Shown piece by piece: positions 1 to 5,023 of a stretch of DNA of 5,773 nt. Position numbers and translations under genes: made by a program. The notes under the pieces were generated by a model, which was not told where the DNA came from, searched no databases, and worked only from the letters and a program-made list of their open reading frames with translations. The stretch comes from Pseudomonadota bacterium (lineage in GTDB: Bacteria > Pseudomonadota > Alphaproteobacteria > Rhizobiales > Beijerinckiaceae): contig JAKANG010000121.1 of NCBI GenBank assembly GCA_021812505.1, positions 1 through 5,773 of the forward strand, given 5' to 3'. How positions within the stretch are numbered: the stretch's first letter is position 1; every line of letters starts with the position of its first letter.

Positions 1-89
1 TCCACATCGACGGACAGATCGCTCATGGCGTCGAACGAGCGATGCCGGCGCTCGTTCGCCACATGGGTTACAAAGTCCTCTACCGGTAG
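1..89 (+). CDS. C-terminal end of an unidentified protein (5' truncated)
   Basis: The frame beginning at position 3 is open from the left edge and ends in TAG at 87-89, giving 28 residues that start HIDGQIAHGVERAMP and end RHMGYKVLYR. Codon third positions are mostly G or C, as in the downstream genes. The stop lies 6 nt before the ATG of the glycosyltransferase gene and on the same strand, so this is probably the preceding gene of the same operon. The piece is too short to assign a family. A sugar-modifying enzyme or methyltransferase would fit the context, but nothing in these residues proves it. All three forward frames are open over this short stretch, so the choice rests mainly on the tight junction with the next gene. 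Confidence 0.55.
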   Translation, partial: HIDGQIAHGVERAMPALVRHMGYKVLYR

Positions 90-95
90 GCCGCC

Positions 96-1271
96 ATGTC
101 GATCACCCTGATCCTCCATGAAGCCACGAGGACCGGCGCGCCGCGGGTTGGCGCCCTGATCGCCAGGGAACTGGCGAAATCCGAAGCTGTTCATGTCGTT
201 GTTCTCAAGGACGGCCCGCTGACCCCATGGCTCGTCGGCCTTCTGGGCGATGACCGACTGACCGTGCTCGACGGCGCGGCGTTCGATTTCCACGTTCCAT
301 TCGAGGACCGGCTGATGGCGGCGCTGGCGCTGCTGGAAAAGCGGCCGGGCGACCTGGTCTATGTCAATTCTCTGGCGGCCTCGGTTTTCGTTCTGGCCGC
401 CAAGGCCTCCGGGCGTCGGGCGATCATCCACGTTCATGAAAAGGCGGACGAGATCGTCCACCTGATGCGCCACGTCCTCACCAAGATCGAGGTCATGGCC
501 GTGGCGGACGGCGCCGTGCTCGCGGCCGACGACCTGTTTCGCGACGTGCTCGACATCTACGGCATGATTCCGGCGCAGACGGTCAACTTCGGCATCGCCA
601 TCGACATCGAAGCCGTGAGAAACCTGTCGCTGGAGGAGCCGACCCCCGCCCTGAACGCGTCGGGTGGAGCTTTCACGAAAGGCGACCGCTCCGTCATAGG
701 CATGTGCGGCCACGCTTCGCGGCGGAAAGGCGCCGATATATTTCTCGCGACCGCCGAGGCGGTTCCGGAATGCGATTTCCTCTGGGTCGGCGGCTGGTCG
801 CCCGAAGACACGATCGAGAACGACGCCTACGACGCGTTCGTGGGGAAAAAGCTGACCAATTTCTATGTCGCGGGGACGGTCGAAAATCCCCATGCGCACA
901 TCGGTTTGATGGATCTATTCTTCCTGTCTTCGCGCGAAGATCCCAATCCTCTGGTCCTCGCCGAGGCGATGCTTCTGGGGGTTCCGCTGCTGTGTTTCTC
1001 GAACACGACCGCGGTCGCGGATCGGCTTGGCCGCAGCGGCATTCTGTGCCACGGCTTGCCCAATGTCGCGGACGCCGCGCGCATCATCCGCGCCTGTGGC
1101 GTCGAAAAGCTCCGTTCGGAGTCCTTCAGGGCGATGTCCGAGTCTTGGATTTCAGCTTTTGATCTCAACAAAAAAATGAAAGACATCATGGATTTGATCG
1201 CAATCATTCGTGCGGCGGACGAAGCGCCCGCCGCCCCGGTCGAGTTCGTCTCCGCAGGCGCCGAGCCATGA
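96..1271 (+). CDS. Glycosyltransferase, GT-B fold, family 4-like
   Basis: Predicted cytosolic or membrane-associated glycosyltransferase of 391 residues that would transfer a sugar from a nucleotide donor during surface polysaccharide synthesis. The N-terminal domain opens with a beta strand and the loop HEATRTGAPRVG (residues 8-19), typical of GT-B enzymes of this group. The C-terminal donor domain has GMCGHASRRKGAD (202-214), where an Arg/Lys pair usually contacts the donor phosphates, then DLFFLSSREDPNPLVLAEAM (273-292). In that stretch D282 and E290 form the D-x7-E version of the family's E-x7-E motif. No signal peptide or membrane segment is evident. The ATG at 96 is the first possible start, because the same frame has a stop at 87-89. 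The gene overlaps rfbF by ATGA (1268-1271). The last 19 residues are an Ala/Pro-rich tail unlikely to be structured. Donor and acceptor cannot be read from the sequence. Confidence 0.9.
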   Translation: MSITLILHEATRTGAPRVGALIARELAKSEAVHVVVLKDGPLTPWLVGLLGDDRLTVLDGAAFDFHVPFEDRLMAALALLEKRPGDLVYVNSLAASVFVLAAKASGRRAIIHVHEKADEIVHLMRHVLTKIEVMAVADGAVLAADDLFRDVLDIYGMIPAQTVNFGIAIDIEAVRNLSLEEPTPALNASGGAFTKGDRSVIGMCGHASRRKGADIFLATAEAVPECDFLWVGGWSPEDTIENDAYDAFVGKKLTNFYVAGTVENPHAHIGLMDLFFLSSREDPNPLVLAEAMLLGVPLLCFSNTTAVADRLGRSGILCHGLPNVADAARIIRACGVEKLRSESFRAMSESWISAFDLNKKMKDIMDLIAIIRAADEAPAAPVEFVSAGAEP

Positions 1272-2038
1272 AGGCCGTGCTGCTGGCCGGCGGGCTGGGA
1301 ACGCGCCTCTCCGAGGAAACAGAGGTCAAGCCGAAGCCGATGGTGGAAATCGGCGGCCGTCCCATCCTCTGGAACATCATGAAGATTTACGCGGCCCACG
1401 GCGTGAATGAATTCATCGTCTGCCTCGGCTATAAAGGTTACGTAATCAAAGAGTGGTTTCGTAACTATTTCCTCCATTCGTCCGACGTAACCTTCCATCT
1501 GGCCACCAATGAGATGGTCCTCCACCGCGCGGCGGCGGAGCCCTGGTCGGTGACCTTGGTCGAGACGGGCGAAGAGACGCAGATCGGCGGCCGCATCAAG
1601 CGCATCCTGCCTTATGTGAAGGACGACGAGGCTTTCTGCCTGACCTATGGCGAAGGCGTCGGCGACGTGGACGTCACCGCCGTGCTCGACCTCCATCGCC
1701 GCAGCGGTCGGCTGGCGACCGTCACCGCGACCCAGCCGCCCGGACGTTTCGGCGCCCTGCGCTTCGAGGGCGACCGGGTCACCGGCTTCCAGGAAAAGCC
1801 GGTAGGCGACGGCGGCTGGATCAACGGCGGCTTCTTCGTTTGCTCGCCCAAGGTCGGCGATTATATCGATGGCGACCTGACTGTGTGGGAGCGCGAGCCT
1901 TTGGAGCGTCTCGCCGCCGAAGGCCAGCTTGGCGTCCATTTCCATCATGGTTTCTGGCAGCCGATGGACACTTTGCGCGACCGTCGGCACCTCGAAGAGC
2001 TCTGGGCGGCCGGCAAGGCGCCCTGGAAGATCTGGTAA
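1268..2038 (+). CDS. rfbF: Glucose-1-phosphate cytidylyltransferase
   Basis: Cytosolic nucleotidyltransferase (EC 2.7.7.33) that makes CDP-D-glucose from CTP and glucose-1-phosphate, the entry step to CDP-linked 6-deoxy and 3,6-dideoxy sugars. At 256 residues it has the full family length. Visible signatures are the nucleotide-binding loop LLAGGLGTRL (5-14), VKPKPMVEIGGRPILWNIMK (20-39) with the catalytic-region lysines, GYKGYVIKEWFRNYFLHSSD (54-73), PPGRFGAL (157-164), FQEKP (174-178), WINGGFFV (184-191) and GFWQPMDTLRD (228-238), where D234 is an expected metal ligand. One oddity: LTYGEGVGDVD (125-135) has Glu129 where family members I know have Asp (TYGDGV), a position expected to bind Mg2+. 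The start gives the canonical MKAVLLAGG beginning and overlaps the glycosyltransferase stop by 4 bases, implying translational coupling. A 54-nt gap follows before the next gene. Family assignment is very secure; full activity is less so because of Glu129. Confidence 0.96.
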   Translation: MKAVLLAGGLGTRLSEETEVKPKPMVEIGGRPILWNIMKIYAAHGVNEFIVCLGYKGYVIKEWFRNYFLHSSDVTFHLATNEMVLHRAAAEPWSVTLVETGEETQIGGRIKRILPYVKDDEAFCLTYGEGVGDVDVTAVLDLHRRSGRLATVTATQPPGRFGALRFEGDRVTGFQEKPVGDGGWINGGFFVCSPKVGDYIDGDLTVWEREPLERLAAEGQLGVHFHHGFWQPMDTLRDRRHLEELWAAGKAPWKIW

Positions 2039-2083
2039 CGCGTCCCGCGGCCGGCTTTCCGCTCCCGCCCTTCCTCATGACCT

Positions 2084-2088
2084 GGTGA
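2084..2088 (+). promoter_or_regulatory. Ribosome binding site of the first SDR gene
   Basis: GGTGA lies 4 nt before the ATG at 2093, in the only real gap within the operon (2039-2092). It supports the ATG at 2093, which gives the expected MKILITG Rossmann start, and suggests this gene is translated independently rather than by coupling to rfbF. I saw no convincing promoter or terminator in the 54-nt gap. Confidence 0.55.
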
Positions 2089-2092
2089 AAAC

Positions 2093-3184
2093 ATGAAAAT
2101 CCTGATTACCGGAAACCAGGGCTATATCGGTCCTGTCCTCGCAGCTCATATGCGCCAGGTCTGGCCTGACGCGCATCTGATTGGCTACGATACCGGCTAT
2201 TTCGCCCTTTCGACGACCAACGCCCAAGTCTGGCCCGAGCGCGTCTATGACGAGCAGATCTGCGGCGACGTGCGCGACCTGCCGGCCTCGCTGCTCGACG
2301 GCGTCGACGGCGTCGTCCAGCTCGCGGCGATTTCCAATGATCCCATGGGCGCCAGCTTCGCGGAGGTGACCGATCAGGTCAATCGCGGCAGCGCCGTGCG
2401 CACGGCGCGACTCGCAGCCGACGCCGGCGTCAGGCATTTCGTCTTCGCGTCGAGTTGCAGCGTCTATGGCTTCGCGCCGGGCGCCGCGCGCCGCGAGGGC
2501 GATCCGCTCAATCCACAGACGGCCTATGCGCGCTCCAAGATCGACACGGAGAACGCCCTGGTCGAGATGGATCTGAAGGGCATGACGACGACGTCGCTGC
2601 GCTTCGCCACCGCCTGCGGCATGTCGCCCCGCCTGCGCCTCGATCTCGTGCTGAACGATTTCGTCGCCTCGGCCATCGCCGCGCGCAAGATCACCGTCCT
2701 GTCCGACGGCACGCCCTGGCGGCCGCTGATCGACGTGCGAGACATGTCGCGCGCCATCGAATGGGCGCTGACTCGCGACAGCGCCAATGGCGGGCCGCTG
2801 CTCGCCGTCAATATCGGCTCGGACCAATGGAACTATCAGGTCAAGGACCTCGCACAAGCGGTCGCCGCCGCCGTGCCGGGAACCGACGTCAGCATCAATA
2901 CCCAGGCGCAGCCCGACACCCGTTCCTACAAGGTCGATTTCTCGCTGTTCCGCTCGCTGGCGCCCAATCACCAGCCGCGCATCACGCTCGACCATTCCAT
3001 CGCCCTGCTGCGCGAGGGCCTGGAGGGCATGGGCTTCGCCGACGCTGAATTCCGCAACTCGCCTTATATGCGCCTGAAGATGCTGGAAGGCCACATGAAG
3101 GCGGGGCGGCTGACGTCTGATCTGCGCTGGACATGGAATTTCCTCGAGAGGGAATTGGAATTTCCTGGAGACGCAATGAAATGA
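2093..3184 (+). CDS. NAD-dependent epimerase/dehydratase-family SDR (nucleotide-sugar)
   Basis: Extended short-chain dehydrogenase/reductase of 363 residues, probably acting in the cytosol on a nucleotide-linked sugar as epimerase or ketoreductase. The N-terminal Rossmann fold shows TGNQGYIG (6-13, the G-x2-G-x2-G pattern), Asp33 at the end of the second strand (favouring NAD(H)), GDVRD (58-62) and QLAAISNDPMG (76-86). The active site has SSCSVYG (120-126) and Y145-x3-K149 in AYARSK. RPLIDVRD (210-217) is the usual substrate-domain motif. It is not a standard CDP-glucose or dTDP-glucose 4,6-dehydratase: those carry an acidic or Asp-Lys pair where this protein has Cys-Ser. The C-terminal part (about 315-350, ending in LRWTWNF) resembles the tail of this SDR group, so the protein looks complete. 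It begins with its own RBS and overlaps the next gene by ATGA at 3181-3184. Substrate and product are unknown; a 4-keto-6-deoxy sugar is inferred from the neighbours. Confidence 0.88.
   Translation: MKILITGNQGYIGPVLAAHMRQVWPDAHLIGYDTGYFALSTTNAQVWPERVYDEQICGDVRDLPASLLDGVDGVVQLAAISNDPMGASFAEVTDQVNRGSAVRTARLAADAGVRHFVFASSCSVYGFAPGAARREGDPLNPQTAYARSKIDTENALVEMDLKGMTTTSLRFATACGMSPRLRLDLVLNDFVASAIAARKITVLSDGTPWRPLIDVRDMSRAIEWALTRDSANGGPLLAVNIGSDQWNYQVKDLAQAVAAAVPGTDVSINTQAQPDTRSYKVDFSLFRSLAPNHQPRITLDHSIALLREGLEGMGFADAEFRNSPYMRLKMLEGHMKAGRLTSDLRWTWNFLERELEFPGDAMK
3167..3170 (+). promoter_or_regulatory. Probable ribosome binding site deciding the rmlC-like start
   Basis: GGAG ends 10 nt before the ATG at 3181, a long but usable spacing. 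An in-frame ATG also exists at 3133, but no Shine-Dalgarno-like sequence precedes it, and it would add 16 residues that match nothing in RmlC proteins. The start at 3181 also creates the ATGA overlap seen at the other junctions of this operon. Confidence 0.4.
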
Positions 3185-3747
3185 TCTTCCACGAGACGCC
3201 CCTGAAGGACGCGCGGGTCATCGAACTTGAAAAACGCGGCGACGATCGCGGCTTTTTCGCCCGCATGTTCTGCGAGAAGGAATTCGGCGCGGCGGGGCTG
3301 GAAACCCGCTTCGTCAATGTCAACAATTCCCTGTCCGGCGCGAAGGGCACCCTGCGCGGCATGCATTACCAGCTCGGCGAGTCGGCGGAGGTCAAGGTCG
3401 TGCGCTGCGTGCGCGGCGCGCTGTGGGACGCGATCGTCGATCTGCGGCCGGATTCGCCGACCTTCGGCCAATGGTTCGGCGAGACGCTGACTGCCGACAA
3501 CCGCCTGATGATGTATGTGCCGCGCGGCTTCGCCCACGCCATCCTGACGCTCGAGCCCGACACCGAGGCCCTTTACCTGGTTTCAAGCTTCTATGCGCCC
3601 GAGGCCGAGCGGGGCGTGCGCTGGAGCGATCCGAAATTCGGCGTCGAATGGCCGATCCAGCCCGTCGAGATTTCGCCCAAGGACGCCAACTGGCCTGATT
3701 TCGATCCCGCCTTCCATCAGCCCGAGCGCCTGCGGGGCCTGAAATGA
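3181..3747 (+). CDS. RmlC-type cupin nucleotide-sugar 3,5-epimerase
   Basis: Cytosolic cupin of 188 residues (the family is about 180-190) that epimerises C3 and/or C5 of a nucleotide-linked 4-keto-6-deoxyhexose. Family motifs appear in order: DDRGFFARMF (21-30), NNSLSGAKGTLRGMHYQ (48-64) with catalytic-base candidate His62, VKVVRCVRGALWDAIVDLR (71-89), SPTFGQW (92-98), VPRGFAHAI (113-121) and LYLVSSFYAPEAERGVRWSD (131-150), where Tyr132 matches the RmlC general acid. ISPKD (164-168) supplies Asp168, the likely partner of His62. The catalytic set is therefore intact. The classical substrate is dTDP-4-keto-6-deoxyglucose, but with rfbF two genes upstream a CDP-sugar substrate is at least as likely, as for the ascarylose 5-epimerase of the same family. 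I therefore withhold the symbol rfbC/rmlC. It is tied to both flanking SDR genes by 4-base overlaps. Confidence 0.92.
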   Translation: MIFHETPLKDARVIELEKRGDDRGFFARMFCEKEFGAAGLETRFVNVNNSLSGAKGTLRGMHYQLGESAEVKVVRCVRGALWDAIVDLRPDSPTFGQWFGETLTADNRLMMYVPRGFAHAILTLEPDTEALYLVSSFYAPEAERGVRWSDPKFGVEWPIQPVEISPKDANWPDFDPAFHQPERLRGLK

Positions 3748-4667
3748 AAATCCTGCTTACCGGGGCGAGCTCCTTTTCCGGCGTCTGGTTCGCCGAAAAG
3801 CTCGCCGCGCGCGGCGCCAAGGTCATCGCGCCCCTGCGCGCGGCGCCCGAGACCTATTCCGGCGTGCGCGGGCGCCGCGTCGAGCGCCTGCGGCGCTTCG
3901 CGGAAATCGTGCCCGGCTGCTCCTTCGGCGACGAGACATTCATGGATCTCGTCGCCACAACCGCCTTCGACGGCCTCTGCCATCACGCGGCCAATGTCGC
4001 CGATTATCGCAGCATGGATTTCGACGTCGTCGGCGCGGTGGCGGCGAATACGCACAACCTGCGAGCCGTTCTGGAAAGCATGGCGAAGAACGGCCTCAAG
4101 GCGGTGGTCGCCACCGGCAGCGTGTTCGAACAGGACGAAGGCGCGGGCAATGCGCCGATGCGCGCCTTCTCGCCTTATGGGCTCTCGAAGGGCCTCACCT
4201 GGCAGATGATGCGCTATTGGTGCGCGATCCTGAACCTGCCGCTCGGCAAATTCGTCATCGCCAATCCCTTCGGCCCGTTCGAGGAGCCGCGTTTCGGCGC
4301 CTATCTCGTCAACACCTGGCGCAAGGGCGAAACCGCCGAGGTGCGGACGCCGCGATACTTGCGCGATAATATTCATGTCGACCTGCTCGGGTTCGCCTAT
4401 GCGGGCTTCGTCGCCGAATGCGTGGAGAAACGGGAAGGGCGGCGCTTCGGGCCCTGCGGCTATCTCGAAACCCAGGGCGCCTTCGCCCAGAGGGTCGCCG
4501 CGGAGTTGGCGCCGCGCCTCGGTTTCGACTGCGGCGTGCGCCTGCTGAGGCAGACGGATTTTGCCGAGCCTCTGGCGCGGATCAACACGGACGTCATTGA
4601 CCCGGCCTCCTATGGCTGGAGCGAGGCGGCGGCCTGGGACGCCATGGCCGATTTCTACCGGACCTGA
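3744..4667 (+). CDS. Second SDR: NAD(P)-dependent sugar epimerase/reductase
   Basis: Extended SDR of 307 residues, only distantly like the other SDR of the operon, and likely to reduce or epimerise a nucleotide-linked keto-sugar. The Rossmann loop is TGASSFSG (6-13): the middle glycine of G-x2-G-x2-G is Ser10, a variant I recall from other GASSFTG-type SDRs. Arg32 follows the second strand where NAD-dependent members have Asp, which hints at NADPH. The active site reads ATGSVFEQDE (123-132) with Ser126, then Y145-G-L-S-K149. NPFGPFEEPRFG (174-185) and RDNIHVDLL (208-216) are substrate-domain motifs. The SVFE segment lacks the Thr-Asp-Glu or Asp-Lys pattern of 4,6-dehydratases. A 4-keto reductase like those making abequose, paratose or a deoxyhexose would fit the pathway but is not proven. 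The start overlaps the cupin stop (ATGA, 3744-3747), with GGGG 6 nt upstream. It appears to be the last gene of the operon. Confidence 0.88.
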   Translation: MKILLTGASSFSGVWFAEKLAARGAKVIAPLRAAPETYSGVRGRRVERLRRFAEIVPGCSFGDETFMDLVATTAFDGLCHHAANVADYRSMDFDVVGAVAANTHNLRAVLESMAKNGLKAVVATGSVFEQDEGAGNAPMRAFSPYGLSKGLTWQMMRYWCAILNLPLGKFVIANPFGPFEEPRFGAYLVNTWRKGETAEVRTPRYLRDNIHVDLLGFAYAGFVAECVEKREGRRFGPCGYLETQGAFAQRVAAELAPRLGFDCGVRLLRQTDFAEPLARINTDVIDPASYGWSEAAAWDAMADFYRT

Positions 4668-4673
4668 AATCGC

Positions 4674-4719
4674 GCGGGCCATTCGGACGAGGCCAAGACG
4701 CCGCCGGCGCGTGGCCCGC
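4674..4719 (+). repeat. Inverted repeat after the last operon gene (possible terminator)
   Basis: GCGGGCCA at 4674-4681 is perfectly complementary to TGGCCCGC at 4712-4719, an 8-bp GC-rich stem beginning 7 nt after the stop codon of the second SDR. The 30-nt loop contains the self-complementary CGCCGGCG. No run of T follows, so it is not a classical intrinsic terminator. It could protect the 3' end of the message, assist Rho-type termination, or be chance in GC-rich DNA. Confidence 0.35.
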
Positions 4720-4757
4720 ACTGTTGTTCCACCGCCACAGTTTCGGCAAAAACACGC

Positions 4758-4779
4758 CGGAAACCATCGTTCGTTTCCG
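4758..4779 (+). repeat. Second hairpin downstream of the operon
   Basis: CGGAAAC (4758-4764) pairs perfectly with GTTTCCG (4773-4779) around an 8-nt loop. An outer pair ACACG (4752-4756) and CGTGT (4786-4790) flanks it, so the whole could fold as an interrupted stem. The nearest T run (4808-4812) is some 30 nt downstream, too far for a classical terminator. Its position 90 nt after the operon and before the A/T island suits a transcript end, but an operator for the porin promoter is also possible. Confidence 0.35.
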
Positions 4780-4805
4780 ACAAGACGTGTCTGATCGCTG
4801 CGTGG

Positions 4806-4842
4806 TATTTTTATAACTTATTGAAAAATATAAATATTAATT
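4806..4842 (+). promoter_or_regulatory. A/T island, probable promoter region of the porin gene
   Basis: 35 of 37 bases are A or T, in a window that is otherwise strongly GC-rich. It contains -10-like hexamers TATAAC (4812-4817) and TATAAA (4829-4834) and a -35-like TTGAAA (4821-4826), but no pair has both a good match and a 16-18 nt spacing, so no exact promoter is claimed. The island lies about 180 nt before the porin start. Such a segment could act as promoter core, as an upstream element for RNA polymerase, or as a site for a nucleoid protein or global regulator. Confidence 0.45.
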
Positions 4843-4859
4843 CTCGCCTGTAACCAGCG

Positions 4860-4885
4860 CGCCGACGCTGTGCTGATGGTCGGCG
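4860..4885 (+). repeat. Hairpin in the presumed porin leader
   Basis: CGCCGAC (4860-4866) and GTCGGCG (4879-4885) form a perfect 7-bp stem with a 12-nt loop. It lies just downstream of the A/T island and so would be near the 5' end of the porin transcript. It may stabilise the message or be a protein binding site; its function is not shown by sequence. Confidence 0.3.
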
Positions 4886-5023
4886 ACGGGGCCGCGATTC
4901 CGGGCGCCTGTCCAAAACTGTGAAACATGCCAAAAAAGACCATTAGCGTTTGGCGCACCCCACGGTCGAAGACGCGGCCATGGTCCTGAGCAGTGCGCCG
5001 AAAGCGAACCGGACAATTGCACG

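Larger units (their letters stand above)
4668..5023 (+). other. Intergenic region between the polysaccharide operon and the porin gene
   Basis: This 356-nt stretch has no convincing gene on either strand. The first half (4668-4800) carries two inverted repeats that may end transcription of the operon. The middle (4806-4842) is an extremely A/T-rich island, the most promoter-like DNA in the window. The last part (4843-5023) would be the porin's untranslated leader; it contains a 7-bp hairpin and a possible 15-codon leader frame at 4980-5027. The change in composition marks the border between two transcription units. Confidence 0.7.

Noticed and set aside
863..1990. Long open frame on the - strand (375 codons) opposite the glycosyltransferase and rfbF
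   Set aside because: It lies antisense to two genes with clear family motifs; its translation shows no recognisable domain and is the kind of low-complexity product expected opposite GC-rich coding DNA.
2075..3094. Long open frame on the - strand (339 codons) opposite the first SDR
   Set aside because: The + strand has a complete SDR with cofactor and catalytic motifs. The antisense product is rich in Arg, Gly, Ala and Asp without domain structure, a mirror of third-position GC bias.
3133..3180. Upstream ATG at 3133 as start of the cupin epimerase
   Set aside because: It would add 16 residues unlike any RmlC N-terminus, has no RBS and overlaps the SDR by 52 bases, whereas ATG 3181 gives the usual family start and a 4-base overlap.
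2093..3184. Calling the first SDR a CDP-glucose 4,6-dehydratase (rfbG) because it follows rfbF
   Set aside because: Its N-terminus and active-site segment SSCSVYG differ from the dehydratase type, which carries acidic or Asp-Lys residues there; position alone is not enough.
3717..4721. Long open frame on the - strand (334 codons) opposite the second SDR
   Set aside because: Same reason: it is fully explained as the antisense shadow of a well-supported SDR gene.
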